Assembly (NCBI GenBank): GCA_009779915.1
Contig: WRBA01000003.1
Coordinates: 62,001 to 126,000 of the forward strand
Origin: Defluviitaleaceae bacterium
Lineage (GTDB): Bacteria; Bacillota; Clostridia; Lachnospirales; UBA5962
DNA length: 64,000 nt
Direction: 5' to 3'
Part shown: one piece after another, positions 54,799-63,687 of the stretch
Layout of the letters: the number at the start of each line of letters is the position of its first letter
Numbering within the stretch: position 1 is the first letter of the stretch
Program-made: the position numbers and the translations under genes
The notes under the pieces: generated by a model
What the model was told of the DNA's origin: nothing
The model's input: only the letters and a program-made list of their open reading frames with translations
The model's database searches: none

Positions 54799-57600
54799 AT
54801 GAGAAAATACATAGCTAAACTAAGTAAAAATATATTGGTTTTAGGGCTTTCGGCTTTAATTTTGTTACAACCGGTTACGATGGAAGCCGCGTTTTTCTTC
54901 CAAATGGGGAGAACGGAAAATATGGCAGCAGGCATTACATATGAAGACCGCCTCATGGCTACACGTGCAGGGCTTATAAATGTATCTGTTGTATATGTTG
55001 ATATACATACACCTTATGTGGAACTTAGACCGATTGCGCCGGCTGCATATGGTTCTCGTGCCTCAGTTTCTTCTATGGTACTTGAAAGCGGAGCAATGGC
55101 AGGGATAAACGCGGACTTTTTTGATATGGGTATAAACCCATCGACTCCTTTTGGCGATGTGGTTGCAGACGGGCAAGTAATATCTATGGACGTAAATAGA
55201 CCGGGATACTCCACCTTCTTTATTGACGGTGAAGGCAACCCCTTTATTGAATACATAGAGCCTGAGTTTATTTTTCTAAACAACGGTCAGCGTAATTTAA
55301 GAATCCATGCTATGAATAAGTTTTTGAGAGATTTCTCCGCTGTATATTTTGACAGAAACGCTATTACGGACACAGCTGGGCTGGACGCACGATTTTCTGA
55401 TTTATGGAAATATGTAGTGGAAGACGGCAGGATTACATACATAGGCACAAGTACAGTAACTGTGCCTGAAAATGGTTTTATAATCGTAGCGGCAGCAAGG
55501 TATGCCGGATATTTTACTGAATCTGTAAGAGTTGGTGACACCGCTGAATTTAGAGTGGAAGCCAGATTTGATTACAACCAAATGCAAGCTGCAATTGGGG
55601 GTGCCGGAAAAATTCTCTTAAACGGCGAACCTGCTGACTGCGGGTTTGTAGTGGCGCCAAATGCCCGTCATCCACGTTCGGCAATCGGTATAAGCAGAGA
55701 TGGCACAAGGGTTATTCTAGCGGTAGTTGATGGCAGAGGCATAAGTATAGGTGCCACCCATGCTGAAATGGCTGAAATAATGTTAGGACTTGGAGCGTAT
55801 CACGCGGCACATTTTGACGGAGGCGGCTCCTCGACTTTAGTGGCAGATACCCATTTTATGAATGGTGCCGCTGTAAGAAACAGACCATCAGACGGTGCAC
55901 AAAGGGCTGTTGTAAATGCTCTTGGAGTATTCCACACGGCGGAGATTGGAGAGGTTACAAGCCTACTTATTAATCCAAGTTCTGAGCGGGTGTTTATGGG
56001 CGATTCTGTTACTCTTGATGTGAGAGGGCTTGACGCAAACGAAAGAATAGCTCCTCTAAACCCTGAAAGACTTAGCTTTTCCGCCACGGAAGCCGGCAGA
56101 TGGGAAGGCAATACCTTCTATACGTCGGAATTTGGGCTTAATATGCTATATGCAATATATAATGATGTGGCTGTAGGGTATGTTTATTTAAACACTTTGG
56201 ATTTGGCTCAAATAATCCCTCAGCCCAGTCAAATACGTGTAAACTCAGGAGCGTCCCAAAGGATAACAATGCGCGGTATAGGAATGGATGGGACAACAGC
56301 CCCTCTTAGAAACGCGGCTTTTGAGGTAGTTCCCGCTGAGCTTGGTACTGTAACTGACGACGGAGTGTTTACTGCAAACTCCGGCGGCGTAACTCAAGGG
56401 TTTATCAGGGTTACATCCAGTGGGGTTAACGCTTTTATACCTGTATCCGTAGGCACTGTAACCGAGTGGGTGACAGGCTTTGATCAGAGAGATATTCCGA
56501 TTGAATTTAGCGGTGTTGGCAATGGGGTAACCGGCTCTGTGGCTTATGATGACTCGCTAAACAACCCTGGAAATTTTGCCCTTAGGCTGAACTATCAATT
56601 TGGTGTGAGTGAGCTTACTCAGGCGGCTTATTTAAACCTTATGGAACCTATAACATTTGACAATAATTTATATGCGTTTGAAATAGCTGTATTCGGTCAC
56701 GGAGGAGGCGGCTGGGTTAGAGCTTCTGTAAGAGATGCCGCAGGGGAAGTTCATTTGATTGATATAGCTCCGAATGTTGATTTTAGCGGATGGAGAAACC
56801 ATATAGTAAGAATACCTGAAGGGGCAATGCAGCCTGTTAGCCTTGAGCAGTTTTATGTGGTTGCGCTTAGAAATGATAATACCAGCGAGCTGTCTTTATT
56901 CTTTGATGATTTAAGAGCCCAATATGCGGTGCCTATTGGGGATGTAGCCGTCCCTGCCGGAGACCGTTTTAGAAATCCTTTTGAAGCTGTATTAAGTGCG
57001 GATAAACAAGTTGGGCATATTGACTTAACTTTCGTTGGAAACACTATTATAAGCGATGAGGACTTAAGACCTGACAATTACGGCAATTTACAAAGAAATG
57101 CCTTGTTAAGATTTACTCAAACGGCAGATCAGGCGTTTTTCGTAGGACCTGCGGATACGGAAGTTGTGGAAGGTATAAGATTTAGCGGAAATTATCACTT
57201 CCGCAGCCACGGTAATTATGCTATAATTGAAATGAGTGCGAGAACCGGCTCCTTAGCAGGAACATCTCCAGGTAACTGGGCATTCTTCAACGAAGCGGCA
57301 AACTCCGATGCAAGACATATAATTATCCTGCTTGACAGAAGACCGGATACTTTTAATATGACGGCGGAGTACGAACTTTTCCATCAAGCTTTAAGAGAGC
57401 TTAGAGAAGACCATGGAAAAACGGTGTTTGTAGTAACTGCCTCAGGTCTTTCATCAAGCTCTACGGTAATTGATGGTATAAATTACATAAACCTGGGTGC
57501 TTTGTTTAACTTAAACGGCGAAATTAATAATGAATTTAGGATATTAAGAATAAGAATTGACGGAAACCGCATAGCTTTTGAATTGCAGAGTTCTGTGTAG
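54799..57600 (+). CDS. Exported phosphodiester glycosidase (NAGPA-like) multidomain protein
   Basis: 933 residues. Signal peptide (YIAKLSKNILVLGLSALILLQ), then a phosphodiester glycosidase domain (about 45-375) with VSSMVLESGAMAGINADFFD, ARHPRSAIGISRDGTRVILAVVDGR and the signature HFDGGGSSTLVA. An Ig-like/Big-type stretch (INPSSERVFMGDSVTLDV, SQIRVNSGASQRITM) and a jelly-roll-like carbohydrate-binding region (NPGNFALRLNYQFG, VRASVRDAAGEVHLIDI) follow, then a C-terminal calcineurin-like segment (HIIILLDRRPDTFN). Likely removes or edits phosphodiester-linked sugars at the cell surface, next to an envelope glycan cluster. AAGGAGG sets the start; the longer frame upstream has no site. Confidence 0.85.
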   Translation: MRKYIAKLSKNILVLGLSALILLQPVTMEAAFFFQMGRTENMAAGITYEDRLMATRAGLINVSVVYVDIHTPYVELRPIAPAAYGSRASVSSMVLESGAMAGINADFFDMGINPSTPFGDVVADGQVISMDVNRPGYSTFFIDGEGNPFIEYIEPEFIFLNNGQRNLRIHAMNKFLRDFSAVYFDRNAITDTAGLDARFSDLWKYVVEDGRITYIGTSTVTVPENGFIIVAAARYAGYFTESVRVGDTAEFRVEARFDYNQMQAAIGGAGKILLNGEPADCGFVVAPNARHPRSAIGISRDGTRVILAVVDGRGISIGATHAEMAEIMLGLGAYHAAHFDGGGSSTLVADTHFMNGAAVRNRPSDGAQRAVVNALGVFHTAEIGEVTSLLINPSSERVFMGDSVTLDVRGLDANERIAPLNPERLSFSATEAGRWEGNTFYTSEFGLNMLYAIYNDVAVGYVYLNTLDLAQIIPQPSQIRVNSGASQRITMRGIGMDGTTAPLRNAAFEVVPAELGTVTDDGVFTANSGGVTQGFIRVTSSGVNAFIPVSVGTVTEWVTGFDQRDIPIEFSGVGNGVTGSVAYDDSLNNPGNFALRLNYQFGVSELTQAAYLNLMEPITFDNNLYAFEIAVFGHGGGGWVRASVRDAAGEVHLIDIAPNVDFSGWRNHIVRIPEGAMQPVSLEQFYVVALRNDNTSELSLFFDDLRAQYAVPIGDVAVPAGDRFRNPFEAVLSADKQVGHIDLTFVGNTIISDEDLRPDNYGNLQRNALLRFTQTADQAFFVGPADTEVVEGIRFSGNYHFRSHGNYAIIEMSARTGSLAGTSPGNWAFFNEAANSDARHIIILLDRRPDTFNMTAEYELFHQALRELREDHGKTVFVVTASGLSSSSTVIDGINYINLGALFNLNGEINNEFRILRIRIDGNRIAFELQSSV

Positions 57601-57631
57601 AAATATGTTATACTTGGGTACCTGGTAAAAA

Positions 57632-57675
57632 TCGTTTAAAGCCGTTAGCCACGAAGGGGATGGCGGCTTTAAACG
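57632..57675 (+). other. Long hairpin just before the Ig/TPR gene
   Basis: TCGTTTAAAGCCG pairs with CGGCTTTAAACGA, with an inner GCC/GGC pair and a GAAGGGGAT-type loop. It ends 6 bases before the AGG of the next gene. It may end the upstream transcript or occlude initiation; no U-tract follows. Confidence 0.5.
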
Positions 57676-57687
57676 AATGGAGGCATT

Positions 57688-58521
57688 ATGCCCGATTATT
57701 CCGACCCCAAAATTAGAATCGCCACAACAGACCCGAGCCTTAAGGATAAAATATCCGTAAGGCTTATAGGCGATAATTTAGAGCAGATTCATTGGTATAT
57801 CAGATTTAGTGCGCCCCTAGACCCTGCCACTGTAACCGCAAAAAATATGGATGTTACGGATACGGAAGGCTATATCATGCGTACAGTTATACGATATGAC
57901 GCGGATAGGAATATGATTGCGCTTTCGCCTTTGGACTCCTATATGGAGGGGCTATATTATATTCTGCATATTTCCAAAAAAGTTAAAAGCGACAGAGGCA
58001 AGCCATTAGGGAAAGAGGTTTATGTGCTTTTTAAGCTTTTAGATGGAAAAATTTCCGAGTATGAACTTTTAAAGTCAACGGTTAAGCCCCCAAAGCCGGT
58101 TCCAAGACCTAAAAATTACGATAATATGATGGTTAAAAGACATATATCGCCGGCACAGCATGCTAATAAGGAGAAGGAAAAGGCTAAATACGAAGATAAA
58201 AGTACAATCCCTTACAAAGAGATTAATATTAATATTTTGATAAGTTTGACAGGGCTTGCCGGGCTTATTGCAAGTCTTTATTTTAATATTGGATTTGTTA
58301 TACCTGTTGCTATAGCAATATCTCTTTTAGGGGTTGCCCATATAGTTAAACAAACGATAAAACCGGCTTTTAGAGCGCGTGTACGCTACAATATAGGGGC
58401 TGTACACTTTAATAAAGGCAGATATGAGAAGGCAAAGAATCATTTAAGAAGGGCTTATAGATTAAATCCTAAAGACGAGGATGTTGAACATGCTTTATAT
58501 AGGCTTAAGTTTCATGAATGA
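57688..58521 (+). CDS. Ig-like / membrane / TPR protein, unknown
   Basis: 277 residues. N-terminal Big_5/SbsA-like domain (IHWYIRFSAPLDPATVTAKNMDV, RNMIALSPLDSYMEGLYYILHI), a Lys-rich linker, two membrane segments (ILISLTGLAGLIASLYF; IGFVIPVAIAISLLGVAHIV) and a final TPR unit (RYNIGAVHFNKGRYEKAKNHLRRAYRLNPKDED). The order is unusual. No signal peptide is seen, so topology is unclear. GGAGG precedes ATG. Confidence 0.7.
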   Translation: MPDYSDPKIRIATTDPSLKDKISVRLIGDNLEQIHWYIRFSAPLDPATVTAKNMDVTDTEGYIMRTVIRYDADRNMIALSPLDSYMEGLYYILHISKKVKSDRGKPLGKEVYVLFKLLDGKISEYELLKSTVKPPKPVPRPKNYDNMMVKRHISPAQHANKEKEKAKYEDKSTIPYKEININILISLTGLAGLIASLYFNIGFVIPVAIAISLLGVAHIVKQTIKPAFRARVRYNIGAVHFNKGRYEKAKNHLRRAYRLNPKDEDVEHALYRLKFHE

Positions 58522-58569
58522 TATTTTTTAATAAAAGCTGCTGTGGTTGGTATGAATCGGCTATGATGT

Positions 58570-58839
58570 TTAATACAGTCTCTTCCCGCAATGTTTGCAA
58601 AACTGCCCTAAAGACCCTTTGGAAAGAAGCAGTTCGCGGCAAAATGGGCATCTATAGTACATAAAAGCTATTACAGCGGCGCAAATAAGCAGAGAAAGCG
58701 CAATAACCAGTAAAACCATTACGAAAGTATCGGATCCGTCTAAGGTGCCGTTTTCAAGAAAATAAGATAAAATTAAAACCCCGACAAGGGATAGTAACCC
58801 CAAACCCATGCTTAGAGCTTGCGCTGTTTTGTAATACAT
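58570..58839 (-). CDS. Small two-TM protein with C-terminal zinc ribbon
   Basis: 89 residues. Two membrane segments (LSMGLGLLSLVGVLILSYF; FVMVLLVIALSLLICAAVIAFMYY) and a C-terminal ribbon CPFCRELL..FCKHCGKRLY. Start at 58839 (MYYKTAQ) with CCGGAGG upstream. Function unknown; widely seen architecture in Firmicutes. Confidence 0.65.
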   Translation of the reverse strand: MYYKTAQALSMGLGLLSLVGVLILSYFLENGTLDGSDTFVMVLLVIALSLLICAAVIAFMYYRCPFCRELLLSKGSLGQFCKHCGKRLY

Positions 58840-58861
58840 ATTTATCCTCCGGATACATTTC

Positions 58862-59233
58862 TCAATTCTCAATTACCACATAAGCAATTGCCATTTCTTT
58901 TGAATGTGAAATGCTTAGAAAAATATTTAATGCCTCAAGTCTTTCAAACTCTAAAAGGGCTTTTCCATGCAGGATAACATAGGGAGCGTTTTTATCACTC
59001 CTAAGGATTTCAATATCTATAGGCATAATGTCACCAAACCCTATGCCAAAGGCTTTAGCAACCGCTTCTTTAGCACAAAAATTACCGGCGGCAGTGGCAG
59101 ACGCACAAAAGCCTCTTTCATTTATAAGTTTAATCTCTTTGTTGGTAAAATATCTATGCAAAAAATTCTCTTTCTCCAAAGATTTTTTAATCCTGGCTAT
59201 TTCGATTATATCGCATCCTATACCCAAAACCAT
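58862..59233 (-). CDS. acpS: Holo-ACP synthase
   Basis: 123 residues. Transfers phosphopantetheine from CoA to ACP (serine of acpP at 38606). GIGCDIIEIARI at the start with the Mg-binding Asp, and NFCAKEAVAKAFGIG with the catalytic Glu-Lys; SISHSKEMAIAYVV at the end. Start overlaps the upstream gene by 16 bases; GGGGAAG precedes ATG. Confidence 0.95.
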   Translation of the reverse strand: MVLGIGCDIIEIARIKKSLEKENFLHRYFTNKEIKLINERGFCASATAAGNFCAKEAVAKAFGIGFGDIMPIDIEILRSDKNAPYVILHGKALLEFERLEALNIFLSISHSKEMAIAYVVIEN

Positions 59234-59859
59234 TTTTTCTTCCCCATATTTTCCGCTTTGTCAAGCTGATCTATTACATCAGCGCCTATTAGCTTATGTA
59301 AGAGGTTATAAGTCATTTGATGGCAGGTTTCGTTTTTTGCGAGTTCTTCTGTCATTATTCTAGTTTCTTCACGTAATTGCGTTATTTTAGGCTCAAGAAA
59401 ATCAATGCGCTTTTTGCTCTCACTCATAAGACCGTGGCATATTTTTATGGTTTCTTCTAAAAGATTGCGATTAGTATTCTCTAACTCTTTTTCGATATTT
59501 TTCAAACGCCGCTCGGACAGCAGAAGGTAGGCGTTGATTTTAAGTATTACAGTTTTTGACTTGCGTATTTTAAGTTTAGCGGACTTTTTACCTTCTTTAA
59601 AGGCTTCTGTAGTCAAGCTGTTTATTATACGTATTGCTTGCTGCTTTTTATCAGATAAAAGCTTGATTTTTTCTCTTATACGCGCCTCTTCTTTCATAAA
59701 ATCAACAATTCGCATTTCACAATCTTTAATCTTTGCATTTTTATATTCCCGAGGAAAAAGAGCCAGCCAATATTCGTCAAATATCAGCAAGGGCATATTT
59801 GCCATACCAACTATATCCCTTATTGAATCATCGGTTAAAGTGAGCTTAATGCCAAGCAT
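59218..59859 (-). CDS. Coiled-coil protein of unknown function
   Basis: 213 residues, Lys/Glu-rich helical (IREKIKLLSDKKQQAIRIINSL, SERRLKNIEKELENTNRNLLEE), with a non-coiled N-terminal part LTDDSIRDIVGMANMPLLIFDEYWLALFP and a C-terminal MTYNLLHKLIGADVIDQL. Upstream of and overlapping acpS. GGAGG sets the start. No family recognised. Confidence 0.65.
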   Translation of the reverse strand: MLGIKLTLTDDSIRDIVGMANMPLLIFDEYWLALFPREYKNAKIKDCEMRIVDFMKEEARIREKIKLLSDKKQQAIRIINSLTTEAFKEGKKSAKLKIRKSKTVILKINAYLLLSERRLKNIEKELENTNRNLLEETIKICHGLMSESKKRIDFLEPKITQLREETRIMTEELAKNETCHQMTYNLLHKLIGADVIDQLDKAENMGKKKWFWV

Positions 59860-59937
59860 ATGCGCGCCTCCATCAAGAGTTATAATTTATTATCGGCATA
59901 AATATCTTTTATCAAAACAAAATGGTAAAATTGCACT

Positions 59938-59966
59938 TTGACATTTCATAGTTTATAATATAAAAT
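59938..59966 (+). promoter_or_regulatory. Promoter before the single-TM protein
   Basis: TTGACA (59938-59943), 17-base spacer, TAAAAT (59961-59966). Confidence 0.55.
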
Positions 59967-60000
59967 ATAATTAAGCAAGTGTAAAATGGGGGGTGTTTTT

Positions 60001-60552
60001 ATGAATATTAGGGGCGAAAATAAATATGCTTTGATAGTTTTTGCGCTAATGCTTGTACTTACAGGTGCGCTTGTGTTTGTGGCTTTTTTTCTTCTGCCTC
60101 AGTTAGGCTCCAGTATGAACATAGTTATCTCAGGGGTTAATAACGAGCTTGTCCATGTGCCAAGGGTGTCTAATATAGTTCGTGATTATTATGGGTTTGA
60201 GCATACAGTTGAAGTGGATTTTACTATAGCGGTAGATGAAAGTATACGCAGGGATTTAGATATAGACTCTATCCATACCGGAATAACGCAAACAATGGGC
60301 AGCCTGGACTACGATAGGATAAATGCCGTAGGCGGCATGGACTATATAAAAACAGAAATTATAAGAGAACTTGGAAATCATATAAATCATGAGGATTTTA
60401 GAGGGCTGTATATAAGAAATATAACTCGCGATGATAATCCGGCAATCAGAGCCTTAGATGCCTTTAACCTTGCAAGGGCGGATGAGCCGCCGGAAAGTTC
60501 GAGAAGAAATAATGTTTCAGAGTTTTTTAGAGGGCTTGGGTGGAGAAATTAA
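60001..60552 (+). CDS. Single-TM exported protein, unknown
   Basis: 183 residues. One membrane segment (YALIVFALMLVLTGALVFVAFFLL) followed by a mixed extracytoplasmic region ending EFFRGLGWRN. Start at 60001 (MNIRGENK) after GGGGGGTG. Its own promoter and terminator flank it, so it is a monocistronic gene. No family recognised. Confidence 0.6.
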   Translation: MNIRGENKYALIVFALMLVLTGALVFVAFFLLPQLGSSMNIVISGVNNELVHVPRVSNIVRDYYGFEHTVEVDFTIAVDESIRRDLDIDSIHTGITQTMGSLDYDRINAVGGMDYIKTEIIRELGNHINHEDFRGLYIRNITRDDNPAIRALDAFNLARADEPPESSRRNNVSEFFRGLGWRN

Positions 60553-60570
60553 TTATTTGGCAAAAATCAT

Positions 60571-60600
60571 AAAAGCCTGCTTAAGCGGGCTTTTTCTTTT
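60571..60600 (+). terminator. Rho-independent terminator
   Basis: AAAGCCTGC-TTAA-GCGGGCTTTTT followed by further T. Confidence 0.85.
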
Positions 60601-60613
60601 TAGAAATCTGTAC

Positions 60614-60642
60614 TTGCATACAGGGATATGATGAGGTATAAT
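60614..60642 (+). promoter_or_regulatory. Promoter of the SLOG-domain gene
   Basis: TTGCAT (60614-60619), 17-base spacer, TATAAT (60637-60642). Confidence 0.55.
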
Positions 60643-60680
60643 CAGACCATGGACTAAAAGTTTATTGTAGGAGAAATACC

Positions 60681-61253
60681 ATGAGTGAAATTTTATTTTT
60701 TCGTGAATACGGTGACTTTGGATATACTACAGGGGTTGACGATTGGGAAGCTCTAAAGCCGATAACTTGCGCTTTTACAGGGCATAGACCTAAATATTTC
60801 TCTTTCAAATTCAGCGAAAATGCGGAAGGGCTTTTAAAAATCAGAAAAAAGATTGATGAAGAAATAGAAAAAGCAATACAGGATGACTACTCTATTTTTC
60901 TATCAGGAGGAGCTTTAGGTGTTGATACTTGGGCAGCTCTTTCTGTTCTTGAGTTTAGAGAGAAGCATTATCCTTTTATACGCCTTGAACTGGTGCTTCC
61001 CTGTCTTGGTCAAGAAAGCAGATGGAGCAAAAAAGCTAAAGAAACTTATGCTCATTTACTGGATAATGCGGATTTGGTAACAAGAACAGCACGCAAACCT
61101 TATTTTGACGGATGTATGAAGCTGCGAAATGACCTTTTGGTAAGGCGTTCATCAAGGCTTATAGCAGTGTGGAACGGGAAGCCCTCAGGTACCGGTCAGA
61201 CTGTAGGAATGGCTGAGCGGCAAGGGCTTACGCTAAATATTATTGATGTTTGA
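60681..61253 (+). CDS. SLOG domain protein (DUF1273/YpsA-like)
   Basis: 190 residues. Rossmann-like SLOG fold: TCAFTGHRPKYFSF at the start, FLSGGALGVDTWAALSVLE (GG-A-GVD nucleotide-sugar binding loop), and VRRSSRLIAVWNGKPSGTGQTVGMAE. Usual for YpsA-type proteins, in which nucleotide or NAD-derived ligands are suspected. GTAGGAG precedes ATG. Confidence 0.85.
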   Translation: MSEILFFREYGDFGYTTGVDDWEALKPITCAFTGHRPKYFSFKFSENAEGLLKIRKKIDEEIEKAIQDDYSIFLSGGALGVDTWAALSVLEFREKHYPFIRLELVLPCLGQESRWSKKAKETYAHLLDNADLVTRTARKPYFDGCMKLRNDLLVRRSSRLIAVWNGKPSGTGQTVGMAERQGLTLNIIDV

Positions 61254-61274
61254 GTAAGAGTGTGCTTTTAATGA

Positions 61275-61312
61275 GACCTAGAGGCGTTCAAGGTTCGACT
61301 CTCCTTGACCTA
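61275..61312. repeat. Degenerate arm related to the 17078 inverted repeat
   Basis: AAGGTTCGACTCTCCTTGAC followed by CTAAG matches the right arm of the 17078-17131 repeat with one mismatch. The partner arm is largely missing. It lies in the 191-base gap before the next gene. Confidence 0.45.
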
Positions 61313-61444
61313 AGGGGAACCTTCGTTAAGTCTTTTTTTATTTGCCGCGTTCATATAGTAACCTATACGCTATCAGAACCCATTCCTTCTCTCTTTGCAT
61401 ATATTATTACCATGTATAACACAAAACCAGCATGGAGGGATTAT

Positions 61445-62008
61445 ATGTTTTACTATGAAAACAGTGACGGGAGCTTTGAAAAGCTGATACAGGACTATAT
61501 TTCATCTTCCGGTAAAATTGGGTATGAAATAGGCAAAGGCTGGCCTCATTTTAGCCTTTCTGATTTGGAAGAAGAGACGAAAGGTGTTGACGGTCAGGAA
61601 TATGGCTTTAACCCTGCCTTAGCAGAAATGGAAGCTGCGAATATAATCGATGATATACCACAAATAAGCACATCTTTTTTTGAAGAAGAGATGGGTCACA
61701 TGAGGAATCTGATGGGGGAGCTTACTAAAAAAATAATACCGGCTATAGATGAGGTGCTTAATGATTATGATTACGAAGGAAGCCCCTTATTTGAAGAGCC
61801 TATAAGTGATAAGCTTTTTTGTGAGATTGTGGAAAAAACTATGCAACAGGCGGCATTTTTAATAAATAATGTTAGAGAGATTATGCTTGAGACAAAGGGA
61901 GGCGCATGGGATAGGCGCGATCTTTTATACTGTATTTTTGAAGAAATTGTTCTTAAGGAGATATTTACTGTGAGAAGACACCATCACAGGCTTGTAAAAG
62001 ACCATTGA
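61445..62008 (+). CDS. Hypothetical protein, helical, acidic
   Basis: 187 residues starting MFYYENSDGSFEK, with GGAGGGATTAT directly before. Rich in Glu and aromatic residues; helical (MRNLMGELTKKIIPAIDEVL, EKTMQQAAFLINNVREIML). Ends in a basic-His segment RRHHHRLVKDH. The longer in-frame reading from 61250 crosses a repeat and is not preferred. No family recognised. Confidence 0.6.
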   Translation: MFYYENSDGSFEKLIQDYISSSGKIGYEIGKGWPHFSLSDLEEETKGVDGQEYGFNPALAEMEAANIIDDIPQISTSFFEEEMGHMRNLMGELTKKIIPAIDEVLNDYDYEGSPLFEEPISDKLFCEIVEKTMQQAAFLINNVREIMLETKGGAWDRRDLLYCIFEEIVLKEIFTVRRHHHRLVKDH

Positions 62009-62048
62009 TAGTAAACTAAACAGGGTAAGTCCATAAATGGTTTGCCCT

Positions 62049-62230
62049 CAGACTGAAGACAAAGTCTTCAGTCTGTTCGAAAAAATGGCAAAGCCATTTT
62101 TTCGAGATACTTAAGGTATGAATCCGCTTGCAAGGTTTTGCTCTGCAACCCCTTGCGATCAGCGGATTTCCCTCAGTCGGGCGAAGCCCGACTTGCAGAT
62201 TAAAATTGGGAAACTCTTTGTTTCCCAACC
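62049..62230. repeat. Multi-hairpin array before hutI
   Basis: The 455-base gap 62009-62463 holds no gene. It contains at least five stems: CAGACTGAAGAC-AAA-GTCTTCAGTCTG; TCGAAAAAATGGC-AAA-GCCATTTTTTCGA; GAATCCGCT../..AGCGGATT with an inner CAAGG/CCTTG; AGTCGGGC-GAA-GCCCGACT; TTGGGAAAC-TCTTT-GTTTCCCAA. Shared linkers with the arrays near 42.7 and 44.1 kb (TATGAATC, CCCTCAG, TTGCAGATT). Confidence 0.65.
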
Positions 62231-62323
62231 CCTTCCGCTACTTGGAAATGGGTTTGTCTATACTCTGAGGGCAAGCCAATGAAGGGTTTGCCCTTAACCG
62301 AAATCCTGATTTCGACGAGGAAT

Positions 62324-62365
62324 TTAGAGCCTATCCCTTTGCTGTTATTAAGGGATAGGCTCTTA
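62324..62365. mobile_element. Minimal MITE-like element, family C copy 2
   Basis: 42 bases: TTAGAGCCTATCCCTT and AAGGGATAGGCTCTTA around TGCTGTT. The right arm with TGTTATTAAGGGATAG is identical to the end of the 27619-27784 copy, so it looks like an internal-deletion derivative. Confidence 0.7.
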
Positions 62366-62381
62366 TAGTAAAGCTTTAGCC

Positions 62382-62410
62382 TTGCGCTCTGTTAATACCT
62401 AAGGTATAAT
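62382..62410 (+). promoter_or_regulatory. Promoter of hutI
   Basis: TTGCGC (62382-62387), 17-base spacer, TATAAT (62405-62410), 17 bases downstream of the family C element. Confidence 0.5.
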
Positions 62411-62463
62411 GAAGTATCAAGGTTTTTTATTGTGTATTTAAGAAAATCCAAAAGGGGATATAT

Positions 62464-63687
62464 ATGGCAGATTTACTTATTAAAAATATTGGAGTTTTGG
62501 CAAGCCCTAAAGGTCAAGCTCCTTTAAAAGGCGCAGATATGAGCAATATAACGATTGCCGAAAACTGTGTTATAGCTGCAGAGAAGGGTATAATAACATA
62601 TATAGGCACGGAAAAAGACGCCCCAAAATCAAAGGAAGTTTTGGATGCAGGCGGCAGGCTTATAACCCCCGGTCTTGTGGATGCTCATACTCATCTTGTT
62701 TTTGGCGGCTGGCGCCAGCATGAGTTTGAGCTTAAGCTTAAAGGTGCCGCTTATTTGGATATATTAAAAGCCGGCGGCGGTATTTTATCTACTGTGGAGA
62801 AAACCCGCGCTGCCACCGAGGATGAGCTTTTTAATAAAGCCAAGGATATAAGCCTTAAAATGGCTAAGCACGGCACAACTACAATCGAAGCCAAAAGCGG
62901 CTATGGTCTTAATTTAGAAGACGAGCTTAAACAGCTTAAGGTTGTAAAAAGGCTGAATAATGAGACAGACCTGGACTTTGTATCGACTTTTATGGGAGCT
63001 CATGCGGTTCCTCCTGAATATAAGGGCAGGTCAGAGGATTATATTGATTTTATTTGCAATGAAGTTATGCCTATAGCCGCCGCAGAAAAACTTGCGGATT
63101 TTTGTGATATATTTTGTGAAACAGGAGTTTTTGATGCAATTTTGTCTGAAAAGCTTCTGTTAAAGGCACGAGAGCTGGGATTAAAGCTTAAAATCCATGC
63201 GGATGAAATTAATCCTGTAGGCGGTTCGGAGCTTGCAGGGCGCATGAAGTGCCATTCGGCTGAGCATTTAATAGCCGCAACTGATGAGGGGATTGATTTG
63301 TGTGCCAAGGGGGGTGTTATAGCTGTGCTGCTTCCCGCTACAAGCTTTTATTTGGACAAGCCTTACGCAAGGGCCAGATATATGATGGATAAAGGTATTG
63401 CTGTGGCTGTTGCCTCAGATTTTAACCCAGGTTCAAGCCCTAATTTTAATATGCAATTTCCTATGAATCTGGCGTGCCTTAAATATAAAATGACACCTAA
63501 AGAGGCATTAAGTGCAGTAACTTTAAATGCTGCCGCTGCTATCGGTATGGCGGATAAAATAGGAAGTATAGAAATCAGGAAAAAAGCGGATATAGTAATA
63601 TGGGACGCCCCTGATTTAGATTATTTGTTCTATAGATATGGTAATAATCAAGCTTTATATACAATCAAAAACGGAGGTATATTGTAA
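62464..63687 (+). CDS. hutI: Imidazolonepropionase
   Basis: 407 residues, amidohydrolase superfamily. Opens 4-imidazolone-5-propionate to formiminoglutamate in histidine breakdown. Metal-binding [56 protein letters not shown] and the catalytic Asp in [12 protein letters not shown] are all visible. Its product feeds one-carbon units to tetrahydrofolate, which fits the downstream fhs. Confidence 0.95.
   Translation: MADLLIKNIGVLASPKGQAPLKGADMSNITIAENCVIAAEKGIITYIGTEKDAPKSKEVLDAGGRLITPGLVDAHTHLVFGGWRQHEFELKLKGAAYLDILKAGGGILSTVEKTRAATEDELFNKAKDISLKMAKHGTTTIEAKSGYGLNLEDELKQLKVVKRLNNETDLDFVSTFMGAHAVPPEYKGRSEDYIDFICNEVMPIAAAEKLADFCDIFCETGVFDAILSEKLLLKARELGLKLKIHADEINPVGGSELAGRMKCHSAEHLIAATDEGIDLCAKGGVIAVLLPATSFYLDKPYARARYMMDKGIAVAVASDFNPGSSPNFNMQFPMNLACLKYKMTPKEALSAVTLNAAAAIGMADKIGSIEIRKKADIVIWDAPDLDYLFYRYGNNQALYTIKNGGIL

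Noticed and set aside
62016-62228. 70-codon ORF on the minus strand
   Set aside because: Falls entirely in the multi-hairpin array.
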